From Tyto alba (taxonomy: Eukaryota; Chordata; Aves; Strigiformes; Tytonidae), in assembly GCF_018691265.1 (NCBI RefSeq), contig NW_024881300.1, forward strand, positions 577,046 to 641,045: DNA of 64,000 bases. Direction: 5' to 3'. The notes beneath the pieces are model-generated. The model was not told where the DNA came from. It worked only from the letters and a program-made list of their open reading frames with translations, and ran no database searches. This document shows, piece after piece, positions 1 through 10,215 of the stretch. Each line of letters begins with the position of its first letter. The first letter of the stretch is position 1. The translations under genes and the position numbers were made by a program.

Positions 1-117
1 TCTGTCTGCGGGGCAGCGCGGTCAGCGCCCGGGGGGCAGGCGGGGGTCCCCCAGGGCTCCCGGCACCGGCTGGGCTCCGTCCCACCCGCCCCTCCCGGCC
101 GCGGCCCGGTTACCTAC

Positions 118-269
118 GGGGCAGGTAGACGTGAGTGGCCCAGCTGCCCCGCTCGTGGGGGAAGCCGCGGACGCGGCCGCCGTGCCGGGAGCTGTCGTCT
201 CGAACGGCCTCCTCCGGCTCCGGGTCGCCCGGCAGGCCGGCGGGGGCGGGCAGGCGGGGACGGCCGGCG
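118..269 (-). CDS. USB1: USB1 coding exon 2
   Basis: The acceptor CCCCGCAG lies at 277-270 on the minus strand. The exon reads through a Pro/Ala/Glu-rich linker into the conserved [15 protein letters not shown] segment. It ends at a GTAGGT donor (117) or, less likely, GTAACC (113). Confidence 0.82.
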
Positions 270-484
270 CTGCGGGGGATGGGGGGAGGAGGATGAGGAG
301 GATGAGGAGGATGAGGAGGATGAGGAGGAAGGCTGCGCGCTCCTCACTCGGCCCCGCTCCCTCCCGCCGCCCGCACCCACCTGGCCCGGGGGGGGCCCTG
401 CACGCCGTTGCCTCGGCGCCCCCCTTCCTCCTCCTCCTCCTCCTCCTCCTCCGAGCTGCTATACCCCACCAGCGCGGCCCTCAT
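118..484 (-). CDS. USB1: USB1, U6 snRNA phosphodiesterase (5' end only)
   Basis: USB1 is a nuclear 2H-family exonuclease that trims the oligo(U) tail of U6 snRNA and leaves a cyclic-phosphate end. Only the non-catalytic N-terminus is here. Coding exon 1 (484 down to 381) starts [11 protein letters not shown], like the mammalian LVGYSSS start, followed by a run of nine Glu. A 111-bp intron follows, then exon 2 (269 down to 118), which encodes [21 protein letters not shown], nearly identical to the mammalian segment before the catalytic core. Phases agree (exon 1 leaves two bases). The HxS catalytic motifs lie beyond the left edge. The exon 2 donor could be GTAGGT at 117 or GTAACC at 113; I prefer 117 because it keeps the human-like phase. 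Confidence 0.88.
287..330. repeat. 9-bp minisatellite in USB1 intron 1
   Basis: About five head-to-tail copies of a 9-bp GGAGGATGA unit. On the USB1 strand it reads TCATCCTCC and forms most of the polypyrimidine tract in front of the exon 2 acceptor, inside an intron of only 111 bp. Confidence 0.85.
381..484 (-). CDS. USB1: USB1 coding exon 1
   Basis: The ATG at 484 (minus strand) opens 34 codons plus two bases. Nine GAG/GAA codons give an acidic run after the SSS triplet; they are read from the (TCC)n tract at about 426-456. The donor is CCAG|GTGGGT at 381/380. Confidence 0.85.
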
Positions 485-599
485 GGCCGGCCCGGCCCCG
501 CCCGCGCCCGCCGGGCCCTTCCGGGCGCTGCCGGTGCCGGTGCCGGCGGGCGGCGGCGCTGTTGTCGGCGCGGCCCGGCAGGGGGCAGCCGCCGCGGCC

Positions 600-818
600 C
601 GCCCCGCCCCGCCTCCTCCTCCTCCGCCGCCGCGTCCGGCCCGGCCCGCTCCGCTCCGCACCCCGCGGCCGCCGCCCGCCCGCCTCCGGCGCCCCCTGCC
701 TTTTCCTTCCCTTCCTCCCGGCGCCCGCCGCCACGCCAGCGCGGGGCTCGGGGGGAGCGCGCAGGCCGCGGCCCCGCCGGCGGCGAGCGGGCGGGCTGAC
801 AGGGGCCTCCCGCCGCAG
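600..818 (+). other. ZNF319: ZNF319 non-coding exon 1 (start approximate)
   Basis: A strong donor CCGCAG|GTGAGG ends the CpG-island exon at 818. The partner acceptor is at 2781. The exon is inferred to be 5'UTR because the ZNF319 ORF lies wholly in the next exon. The transcription start is not visible; 600 is a placeholder. Confidence 0.55.
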
Positions 819-2781
819 GTGAGGGGCCCGGCCGCCGCCGCCGCCGCCGCCCTTTGTGTGGGCCTCGGCGGGGCGGGGGTGGCCCCGGCCGGGTAGGGCC
901 TCCCGGCGCGGCGGCGGGGAAGGCCTCAGGGCGCCGCCGCCGCATTTGCCCCGCAGGCCGGCGGGGCCGGAGGAGCCGTCCCATGGCGGGAGGCGAGCGG
1001 CGGGACGGGCCTGGCCGCGGGCTGCGGCGGCGGCGGCTGGCCTCCGAGCTCCCCGGCCGCCCCCGCGCCCCGCGGCCCCGCCGCGCCGCTCCCTGAGGCG
1101 GCCTCGGCCCGGCTGTGGGAGGCCCGCACAGCGCGGAGGCGGGAGGCTGACCGGACCATGCCGGAGGGGGCCGTGCCGTGGGCCGCTCACCCAGTTTGAA
1201 AGTACCTCTGCTTTCCCGTCTTCTCTCCTTAAATGGTTGTCGCTTCCCACCTCCCACGGAAGGATGAGTTAGGCTCGGAGCTGGCGCCGACTCGGGTACC
1301 CGTGCAGAGCCCACGGTAAGCCAAGGTTGGTATTCCGTACCCTTCCCTGCCGGCGGGACCCGAGCCTCCCCTTCTCCCCGTTAGGCCGGATGGCCTGGGA
1401 TGCCGTCGCCTCCGGGTTCCTCCTGCCGTGGTTAACGTTGCTTGCGGGGGAAGGTGGCGGCTGGGCTGCACTGAAGTTTTGCATCCCGTTGAGCTCGGGG
1501 GCTAGGTATCGTAACTCGGGAGCCCTCCCTTCGTGCTGACAGTCAAGGTGAGCTACGCCGGGGAAAGAGGGGGGTCCTGCGTACTGGTAGGGCATTTTAG
1601 TGCCCCAAAATTGTGCTGATGGACAAAGTAATGCCGTGTCCCCGTAGGCAGAAGCGCAGTCCGGCGCTCCCCAAGCTCTGGGGGCATGATCCGGCCTCAG
1701 CTGAGCGCTCGGGGAGGTGGGGACGCTGGGAAGCGGGTTTCTCTGATGCTCCCAAGCGCTTAGTTTTAAATACAACGCACGCCTTCCTGAAAGGCTGGAG
1801 TTTTACTTGCCCTGGGTGAGGGCAGGTGGTTTGACCCCGAAACGGCTGTGCTCTTGTGGGGTTAGGGGCTCATGGCCCACGAGCGCTAGCTGCTGCTTCT
1901 CGCTAAGGCCTGGACCCTTCCTCTCTCCTGAGGTGTGTTGCTATCTGCTGCTTACAGGTGGGTTTTACTCTTCTCTAAGTTGGTATCGGGCTTTATTGGA
2001 CATCTCTAGAATGACTGGAACTTTTCAGTGAGCAAAACCCCTGTGATGCTCTCTAGTAAGGCCAGGCAGCACGTCTCGTGTAGGTTGTTTGGCTCCGGTA
2101 TACTTTTATTCCATTGTTTGGTAGGAGGTTCAGCCAGGCCATTGCTTTAACGCTTTTTATCTTCACAGAGAGTGCCGCGCACGATACTTGTGGGTTGTGT
2201 GTTTTGTCTGCAGATAGCGTAACGTTGAGGGCAAACCTTCCCTGAGCTCTCTGGCTCTTCCTAGTCTACGAGCGCTGCTCGGAGAGGGGGTTATCTCTTA
2301 CATACATTCCTTGAGTAATGTGCCTGCTACCCAAGCTGCAGGAGGAGCAGAACTTCTCCACAGGGATGTTTCAGCTAGGGTGGGATCGGGTTGGGATTCG
2401 CCTTGATATTTGTAAAAATCTAACCTGGTAGCCTCTTGATGGCACAGCACTGGGCGTACCTCAGTGACTGACAGCGTACGGGGTAACTGAGCTGGCTGGG
2501 ACCCGGGCAGTTGTGCTGCCTCTCGTGAGAGCGGGCACTCAAACGTGTGCCTGGCTGTGGCTGGGCAGAGCCTGACCCTTTCCAGGCTGAGCACACCTTG
2601 TACCGGGCCCTTCACACAGCAGCAAGGCAGGGCTTCAGTTCTGGTTAGCTCCCCCGCCCTGGGGAGCTGGAGGGACTGCAGGGACATGGGGGGGTTTTCC
2701 AAGCGAGCCGTGGGGGAGGTTGACAAGAGAGTTGCCTGCCTTTCCTCTGCGACCTGACATGAGCTGTCTTCTTCCTTGCAG
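819..2781 (+). other. ZNF319: ZNF319 intron 1
   Basis: Non-coding sequence between the donor at 819 and the acceptor CTTCCTTGCAG ending at 2781. GC content falls after about 1.2 kb. I recognise no repeat or other gene in it. Another exon-like end (TTACAG followed by GTGGGT at about 1957) could mark an optional 5'UTR exon. Confidence 0.5.
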
Positions 2782-3149
2782 AGAGAGCTGCTCCCTGGGC
2801 CGCCTCCCTCGCCCTTCCCAAATGTGAGCACGTCGCAGCCAGCACAGAGAAGGGCCTCCTCTTCAGGGCACTTACTTCTGCCTCCTGTTCTTTTGTCCAA
2901 AAAAGAAAAAGCCAAACCAAATCGGTCCACAAAGAACTTGTGCTGATCTAAGGAGGAGGCTCTGGAGTTTCAGTCACCTCTTTGCTTCCCAAGATCCTGG
3001 CTGTGGGCTGGATTTTCTGTCCTCGACTTCAGGGGATCAGCTACGGGGAATCAGGATCTTGGATAGTTTGGATTTTTGTTTTTACTTGAACCCTTTGAAC
3101 TGAGAAAAGGAAGCTGTCCCTGCTAAAATCCCATTTTTTTTTCCCAAGC
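2782..3149 (+). other. ZNF319: ZNF319 5'UTR part of exon 2
   Basis: Lies between the acceptor ending at 2781 and the ATG. It ends in a T-rich run (about 3133-3142) directly before the start codon. No long upstream ORF in the sense strand. Confidence 0.55.
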
Positions 3150-4814
3150 ATGTCAGAAAGCTGGCAGCAGCAACAGCAGCAACCACAGCAGCCGCCGCCA
3201 CCACCGCAGCAGCACCACGCTGGGGCAGCCGCCCTCCCAGAGCACTCCATCCCACCCAGCACCGCCGACAACCCCTTGGGCTGCGCTGTCTACGGCATCC
3301 TGCTCCAGCCAGACCCCGGTCTGCAGCACCACCAGCACGCCCCCATCCAGGCTGGGGAGCCATCCCACAAATGTGGGGTGTGTGGCCACGACCTCGCTCA
3401 CCTCTCCAACCCCCATGAACACCAGTGCTTGCCAGGCCATGACCGCTCTTTCCAGTGTACCCAGTGCCTGAAGATCTTCCATCAGGCCACCGACCTCCTC
3501 GAACACCAGTGCATCCAGGTGGAGCAGAAGCCCTTTGTGTGTGGCGTCTGCAAGATGGGCTTCTCCCTCCTGACCTCGTTGGCGCAGCACCACAACGTCC
3601 ACAACGGCAACACCATGAAGTGCTCTATCTGTGAGAAGACCTACAAGCCTCCCGAGGCAGAGCACTCGCAGCCTCTCGACCCCTCGGAGAAGCCCTACAG
3701 CTGCTCCATCTGTCAGAAAACCTTCAAGCACCTCTCGGAGCTGTCCCGGCACGAGCGCATCCACACGGGTGAGAAGCCGTACAAGTGCACGCTGTGCGAT
3801 AAGAGCTTCAGCCAGTCCTCCCACCTGGTGCACCACAAACGGACGCACAGCTCGGAGCGGCCCTACAAGTGCACGGTGTGCGAGAAGACCTTCAAGCACC
3901 GCTCCCACCTGGTGCGCCACATGTACGCGCACTCGGGAGAGCACCTCTTCAAGTGCAACGTCTGCGAGCTGCACTTCAAGGAGTCATCGGAGCTGCTGCA
4001 GCACCCCTGCACGCCCAGCGGGGAGCGGCCCTTCCGCTGTGGCGAGTGCCAGAAGGCCTTCAAACGCCCCTCGGACCTGCGGCAGCACGAGCGCACGCAC
4101 AGCGAGGAGCGGCCCTTCAAGTGTGACCTCTGCCAGATGAGCTTCAAGCAGCAGTACGCGCTCATGCGCCACCGCCGCACGCACAAGGCCGAGGAGCCCT
4201 TCAAGTGCAACCTGTGCGAGAAGGGCTTCGTGCAGCCCTCGCACTTGGTGTACCACCAGCACGTGCACGGCATAGAAAACCTCTTCAAGTGCAACGTGTG
4301 CCAGAAGGGCTTCAACCAGTCCTCGGAGCTGCTGCGGCACAAGTGCGTGCAGAACGCGGAGCGGCCCTTCAAGTGCGCGGTGTGCAACAAGTCCTACAAG
4401 CGGGCCTCAGCTCTGCAGAAGCACCAGCTGGCCCACTGCGCCGAGAAGCCGCTCAAGTGCACGCTCTGCGAGAGACGTTTCTTTTCCTCCTCTGAGTTCG
4501 TGCAGCACCGCTGCGACCCAGCCCGCGAGAAGCCCCTCAAGTGCCCCGACTGTGAAAAGCGGTTCAAGTACGCCTCGGACCTGCAGCGCCACCGGCGCGT
4601 GCACACGGGCGAGAAGCCCTACAAGTGCCCCTCCTGCGAGAAGGCCTTCAAGCAGCGCGAGCACCTCAACAAGCACCACGGCGTGCACGCCCGGGAGCAG
4701 CAGTACAAGTGCATGTGGTGCGGGGAACGGTTCCTGGACTTGGGCCTGCTGCAGGAGCACAGCGTCCAGCACACGGCTGAGGGCGCCTACCAGGTGGCTG
4801 CCTGCTTGCCCTGA
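3150..4814 (+). CDS. ZNF319: ZNF319, C2H2 zinc finger protein 319
   Basis: An intronless 554-residue ORF for a nuclear multi-finger protein, presumably DNA-binding; its targets are poorly known. The start MSESWQQ and the end AYQVAACLP match mammalian ZNF319, which is somewhat longer (about 580 residues). A Gln/Pro-rich tract (residues about 6-25, CAG/CAA codons) and a conserved NPLGCAVYGILLQPDPGLQ block precede about 17 finger units filling residues 75-545. Many linkers are TGEKPY-like or SERPF-like. Finger 4 (about residue 155) is degenerate. Five units (1, 2, 8, 12, 14) end in H-x-C rather than H-x3-H. No KRAB or SCAN domain is present. The ATG is the first in frame after the acceptor at 2781; exon 2 also supplies 368 bp of 5'UTR (2782-3149). 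Confidence 0.96.
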   Translation: MSESWQQQQQQPQQPPPPPQQHHAGAAALPEHSIPPSTADNPLGCAVYGILLQPDPGLQHHQHAPIQAGEPSHKCGVCGHDLAHLSNPHEHQCLPGHDRSFQCTQCLKIFHQATDLLEHQCIQVEQKPFVCGVCKMGFSLLTSLAQHHNVHNGNTMKCSICEKTYKPPEAEHSQPLDPSEKPYSCSICQKTFKHLSELSRHERIHTGEKPYKCTLCDKSFSQSSHLVHHKRTHSSERPYKCTVCEKTFKHRSHLVRHMYAHSGEHLFKCNVCELHFKESSELLQHPCTPSGERPFRCGECQKAFKRPSDLRQHERTHSEERPFKCDLCQMSFKQQYALMRHRRTHKAEEPFKCNLCEKGFVQPSHLVYHQHVHGIENLFKCNVCQKGFNQSSELLRHKCVQNAERPFKCAVCNKSYKRASALQKHQLAHCAEKPLKCTLCERRFFSSSEFVQHRCDPAREKPLKCPDCEKRFKYASDLQRHRRVHTGEKPYKCPSCEKAFKQREHLNKHHGVHAREQQYKCMWCGERFLDLGLLQEHSVQHTAEGAYQVAACLP

Positions 4815-5962
4815 GCCTCCCGCCCCTCAGCGGCTTTCAGCTTGCATGTGACGCTCCTGAGCCTCAGCCTTGGCCTCCCCTTCCCTCTCCTGGGTTGTAG
4901 ACGGCCTCCAGGGAGTTGGGGGCAAGGGGAGGTATGGTGGGGCGGGCAGGGAAACTTTCCTCTGGTTGATATGCCACCTGTATCGCGGGGGCGATGGACG
5001 ACGGGAAAAGCTCGAAGTGGTGGAGAGGAAAGGAGAGAGGTGGGGAGAGGAACCGATGCCTGTAGTTGCCTGGCGTCCCCTGAACTGTAGTTCACGCTGT
5101 ACCTGCACTTCCAGTGCTGGGAGCTCAGCTGCCCCCTGCGGGCACCAGCCCTTCGCGTGCGGCCTTTTTTCCCCTGCCCTGCCTGGCAGGGTCGGCGGGG
5201 AGGGCTGTGGGTAACTCTCCTCCCGGAGAGGGCTTGGGAGCAAGGCAGAGCACCCTTCTCCAGGGGCGCACTGCTTGGCAAGGAAGTAGCAGGTTTCCGC
5301 TGCTGGGACCTCTCCCAACTTCCTTGGTCCAAGCTCAGTTGAGAGGACCATTTCAGATTGTTAGCGTTGATTTACTGCCCCAACCTCCCCTGCTCTCCCT
5401 CTTTCTAGCATGTAGAAAGGGAAAAGCCATGGGGCTGCACCAGCTCCAAAAAGCACTTTGGCATTGCTGCTTTTGCAGTTGCTGGCTGTGACACTCCACA
5501 AAGGTTCTGAGCGAGCCTGCCCGCCCCCGTCCCTGCCAGCAGCACGGGGGAGAGTAGGAAGCACCACACCGCTACCGGAGAGTGTGGCGAGGAGAGCCTC
5601 CATGCCCTGCTCCTGGCTGAGATCATGGCATTTCAGAGCTGCTTCCTGAGGGACCTAGCTCTTCTGCCAAGACTTACCTCCAGGCCCCTTCCCTCTTTGC
5701 ACCGCTTGGGCCATTAGCGTACCTCCAGGGGGTCAGGCAAAGGGCCGTCCCAGCAGTTTGAACACTAAAGGGTGAGATGAACACTACTAATAACCTATAA
5801 CTTTGGAGGTGTTACCCTTGCTGATGGGAACCCACACTGTGCGCCAGGGGCTTGGTGTCTGATTTGCTGGAGGGGACCCAGTGCAAGCCAGGAGAATCCT
5901 TCTGGGCCTGCCAGCTCAGCTCCACAGGGAGGGGAAGGTTAGCAGTGGGTAAAGGAGGAGTG

Positions 5963-5983
5963 TATTTTTTTTTTTTTTTTTTC
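5963..5983. repeat. T homopolymer
   Basis: About 20 consecutive T. Simple sequence with no assigned role. Confidence 0.8.
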
Positions 5984-6077
5984 CCCTCTTGTAGGAGTCC
6001 TGTTTTACCCCTTTACTCTTTCTTTACCTCTTCTGTATTTTTCAGGTTTTGCACAGTTCTTGTAAACATCACTTAAA

Positions 6078-6083
6078 AATAAA
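6078..6083 (+). terminator. Proximal AATAAA poly(A) signal candidate (ZNF319)
   Basis: AATAAA about 1.26 kb after the ZNF319 stop codon. It may give a short transcript isoform. Confidence 0.4.
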
Positions 6084-6267
6084 TTTCCCCTAGCAAGGTC
6101 AATGCAGCCTCAGGTGTTTTCCTCTTCAGGATTTTACTGGCTTCTCATGACCGAGAGACCCGCTACATGCCAGTTAGGTGCCCTGGAGGTTGAAGGCGTG
6201 ATTACTGGGTTGCCCACCAGCCTTCCCCTCTCCATCTCTGGAGATAGTAAGATGTTAAATATCCATC

Positions 6268-6394
6268 TGTGGAGATATTCAAGCCCTGACTGGATGTGGT
6301 CCTGGACAACCCGCTGTAGCTGGCCCTGCGCAAGCAGGGGGTTGGCCTAGATGATCTCCAGAGGTCCCTGCCCGCCTCAGCTCTTCTGTGATGT
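6268..6394 (+). repeat. CR1 LINE 3' fragment
   Basis: Sense-strand CR1 tail. It contains the TTCAAG...ACTGGATG segment, the GCAGGGGGTTGGCCTAGATG block and the GATCTCCAGAGGTCCCTGCC block seen at the 3' end of avian CR1. It ends in TCTGTGATG rather than a poly(A) tail, as CR1 does. Confidence 0.85.
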
Positions 6395-9300
6395 TGGCTG
6401 GCCCTCATGTGAGGTAGGAGTGTTGTGATGAGCTGTAATTAGTGAACAGCAGCCAGTAAGTTGCCCATGTGCTGCACAGGTGATGAGGGCATGTTTAATA
6501 AATGTTGCGTGTGGCAAGTGTAGACAAATTAACCTTGCAGAGAGTTGGGCTGTCCCTGCTTTGCTGGTAGAGGACACTCATCTGAAGGGTGGAGAAAGAC
6601 TTTCATTTCCATTTCCAGCATGGTGAGGGGGAATGGGGGTTTGTTTTTGGGGGCTGGGACACTTCAGTGACAGGTCAGCTACCTGGGGCTGAGTCTTCTT
6701 CGCGCGCAGCTTTAAGGAGGTTAAAGCAGACCTTGTTTGCTGCCCAAGGAAGAGGGACTGATGGTTATCTTGATTCATGCTGCCTCAAAGATGTAGAACT
6801 TCCTACTGAGTTTTCTGTCTGTTTCTTTTTCCTTTTTTTTTGTCTTTTTTTTAAAGCAGTTTGTTCATTAAAAAATACTGTATAGTTTAACTTGATGTCA
6901 TACTGGATCTTTAAAAAAAAAATGTGATAACTTGGATTTTTAAAGAGGTCTTTGGTTCTAGGTAGCTGATTTTTGCTGTTTAATGTGTAGTAAGGTCAGT
7001 GTTTGCTTTACTGTAGGAATAAAAATGAGGAGTAAAACCAAGGAAGGCTAATCCTGCTTTTGCAGAAGGGCTTGGTGGTGACAGAGGCTGCGAGCGTGGC
7101 ACCCACCTGAGCTCTCTGTTCCTGCCTCAGGCCGTGGTTAGCTCTGCTCTCACTCGGAGCAGCCTGGCACGGCTGCTGCAGGTCCCGCAGAGCCGGGGGT
7201 TCAGCGCTCACCCTGACTGCTTGAGCATGGCACCAGCAGCCAGGATCGGTGCCCGGAGCTGGGAGCTTGCAGGGAGGCTCATCTTTAGTAAGAGGAGGGT
7301 GTGAAATGGAGGCTGCTGGAGCCTCCGGGGGGTTTTACGGCTGTATTTCTTTCCGGGACAGCTGCTGGCTAGAGGAGGGGTTTGGAGAAATTGTTAGTGC
7401 AGCCCCTGAATAGCTGTGACTGCTCCCTTCCCTCTCCAGGGGCCTCAGGTGCTTGGGGCGGAGGAGGAAGGCGGTGGGCCCCGGGCACAGCTCCGCAGCG
7501 TGTGCTGGCCATGGAGCTGCCAGATCCTGTCCCCTTGGTACCGCCTGGGCACCGGGACTGGTGGGGAGCGTTTCCCTCATGCTGAGCATCTGGGAAAGCC
7601 CTCGGTGTCCCAGCGAGGAGCTCCGAGCCGGAGCTAGTCTCCACCTAGGACATGGCAACAGCCAAGCAGCACCCTGGGCAGAGAGAGCGTCGGCAGCAGA
7701 GAGTGCCTGGGGGAGTCTCAGCAGGGAAGAGCCCAGGCCCAGGGCGGCAGCAGGTGCCTGTGAGTAGGCACATCTTGGTGTGGCATTAGAGCATCAGTAA
7801 GTAGGACTGGCCGTGGGCCTGCGGTGGCTCGGTCTCTTCAACTTGTTTGCTGCCTTGCAACAGCCCAAATCCAGTAGAAGCCCGTGGTGGCTTTTGGTGC
7901 CTGCGAGCGGAGGACCTGTGTGGAGCAGGCAGCTGAGCGGCCGCCGAGAGCCTCGGGTATGTTTTCATAGGGAGATTGTTTAGCTGGAAGCAGCTGTGTT
8001 GCATACAGGCAGGCTGGGGGAGCAAGTTGATCTCCGTTGCTGTGCCTTTGGGTCACGTTTTGTACCGTGTGGGAAGAGGTGATGGAAATAGCGGGAGGCA
8101 CATGAGTGTCAGGAGCACGGTGCTGGGGGGCCAATGTCCCCTGGGCATCGCACCACAAAGGACTCTCTGCTAACTGCTGGTGTTTCCTTTTCAAACCAAA
8201 GAGCAGTTGTGGCCAAAGCCTCTTGAGAGTGAAAGGTGTTTCTACTCTGTACCTGTGTTGCACTTTGCTTCTGATGTTTATTTCAAGAGACTTTCAGGCT
8301 TCTTGATGCTGCCTCCGCTGGGCCTCTCACATCACTCACCACCTCAGCACCCAAGAGGGTCGCCGTGCTGGAGCTGGTGTGGTCAGCCCCGTGGCAAGTG
8401 CTCACGTGTGTTTTCGAGGCCTGGTTTCCACACTGCCTGAGGATGCTCTGTAGGGCTGGAGTAGGGGATGGTCCCTCCCGAAGGGCTGTTCTCTTTGGCA
8501 GGCAGCTTGAGCATAGGATGCCTCCGGGGAGGCAGCAGGGAGGGTTAGGCTGGCCGAAGGTGGTGTGGATGTTGCCCAGGAGGTAAATCCTGCTGTTCCT
8601 ATGGCTTCCTGGGTCCAGGAAGAAGGTAGTCTTGTTACCTGGGCTTTTTTCTGATCTTCCCCTTACTCTACCTACAGGATGTCTTTAGCTATGTCTCAGT
8701 CCCTTCCCCTCCACAGCTATTTTGCTTATACTTTTATAAGACCTTTTTGGCTGCTTTGCCCTTTATTCAATTCTTTATTTGTAAGCAGCGGTTCAGTTTT
8801 CATCCCTTTTTCCATTTTGACTGACAGTTCTCTTGCCTCTCTCTTCCACCCGCCCCGTTCCAAATTCCTCTCCCAGGCTGAGGCTGGATCCAGGTGATAC
8901 CAAACCACTGATGATGCGGTTAGGTGTTTGGGACCTGAATCTTGCTGGAATCCAGTGGGTCCTTCCCCGCCACGAGGCTGGCTACCTCGTTGGGCACAGG
9001 TGATGCCTGTGGCCACAGCTTGGCTTGGCTGTGTCGTGTCTGTGGTACAGCTGGCTCTGGCGAGCGAGTCCGAGTCAGAACTAGGAGCCAGAGCAGAGCT
9101 GTAGGAAAGGGGCAAGGGGCACTGGGGTGAGAGCGGCCGTTTTTGTGGTGGGTCCCTTTGCCACATCTCCAAGGCTGGGGGCTACGTCAGTGAAGGGCTG
9201 TCAGACGTTCCTGGGGAGAATTCATGGTGCAGGGATGGGGCTGGAGCATGCGGTTCCCCTGGGAGTGCCTGCAGAGCGGCTGCATGCCCCGGGCAGGTGG

Positions 9301-10186
9301 CTGAGCTGAGTCAGCCACAGTGCGGACACCCCTGGGACCGTGGGTGTGCCCAGGTGGCCCTGTCAGCTCTCTGGGGAGCAGATGCCACCCCTGCGATCTG
9401 GGTGGGTGGGAAGATGTGCACGCTCTGGTCTTGGTATGCTGGAGCGAGGGGTGAGAGGGAAGGTGTCCTCTGACAGTGGTTTGGGACCATCTCCGGGTGC
9501 TTAAGCCTGGCCTTGCACTGTTAGGAGGGAGGAGAGCACTTTCTACACTTCTCTTGGGTATTTACCATCAAGTCCAGGCTGCAGCCAGAGCCTGAATATT
9601 AATAATAAGCAAAAAAAACCCCCTTGTCCTTCAGAGTTTGACTTTTCCTCTGCTGGGTGGCGAGTTCACCTGCGGGAAGGTTCCTGCACACCCAGGCGTT
9701 CACGCTGAGTTGCAATAATGGCAGGCCGGCGAGGTTTGGGGCAGTGGCTCTCCGCTGGGCCCCGCGAGCACGGCTTCTCCCCAGCTGCCAGGATTCCTCT
9801 GCAGCGTCTCCCAGCAGCCGCCTCTGCCGCCTTCTGGACGTGAAGATGCTGCTCTCGCAGTGTGCCCGAGATGCTCGGCGGGGATTGCGGGACTGCAGGT
9901 GGGAACTGGACCGTGGGCTTGTCTCCGAACGCCTCCGAGCCACGGGTCCAAGGGATTTCATGGCCGGTGAGGTTCTTGGGCTCCTTCTAACCTGCGCTCG
10001 TGCCTCCAGCAGAGCTCCCAGGGCCGTGGGAAGTTGCGGCCAAGGATGATGAGGTTTGTGTGGCTTGCAGTGCCTTTAACACTGCTCTCCGTGTGTTTCT
10101 AAGATGATACTCCATGTATGTGTGTATATATATTGTATTAACACATCCCGCTCTTCTGTGTGAGTGTCAAATGGTTTTGCTTTACT

Positions 10187-10192
10187 AATAAA
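10187..10192 (+). terminator. Distal AATAAA poly(A) signal candidate (ZNF319)
   Basis: AATAAA within an AT-rich block (about 10100-10212) with TATATATA, ATTTATA and TTATTTATA elements. It stands out from GC-richer flanks, so it looks like a genuine 3'UTR end. Confidence 0.5.
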
Positions 10193-10215
10193 TTTATAGT
10201 TATTTATACCTTCCT

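Larger units (their letters stand above)
1..1150. promoter_or_regulatory. CpG island, bidirectional USB1/ZNF319 promoter
   Basis: The segment is extremely GC-rich with dense CpG and (CCG)n stretches, unlike the sequence after about 1.2 kb. The USB1 start codon (484, minus strand) and the probable ZNF319 first-exon donor (818, plus strand) lie about 335 bp apart and point away from each other, so both promoters must share roughly 485-750. No TATA box is evident, as expected for a CpG-island promoter. The same head-to-head arrangement exists in mammals. Exact start sites cannot be read from sequence. Confidence 0.8.
4815..10215 (+). other. ZNF319: Probable ZNF319 3'UTR and downstream sequence
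   Basis: No convincing coding exon in this stretch. Poly(A) signals AATAAA occur at 6078-6083, and again at 10187-10192 inside an AT-rich, ATTTA-containing block typical of a 3' end. The far signal would give a 3'UTR of about 5.4 kb containing a CR1 fragment. RNA data are needed to choose between the ends. The short ORFs here show no recognisable protein. Confidence 0.45.

Noticed and set aside
131..1314. Several long open frames on both strands in the CpG island
   Set aside because: They are Pro/Arg/Ala/Gly-rich products of extreme GC content with few stop codons. Only the USB1 exons match a known protein.
3153..3974. A 273-codon antisense open frame across ZNF319
   Set aside because: It is a shadow of the finger repeats. 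It has a repetitive Leu/Val-rich composition and no independent signals.
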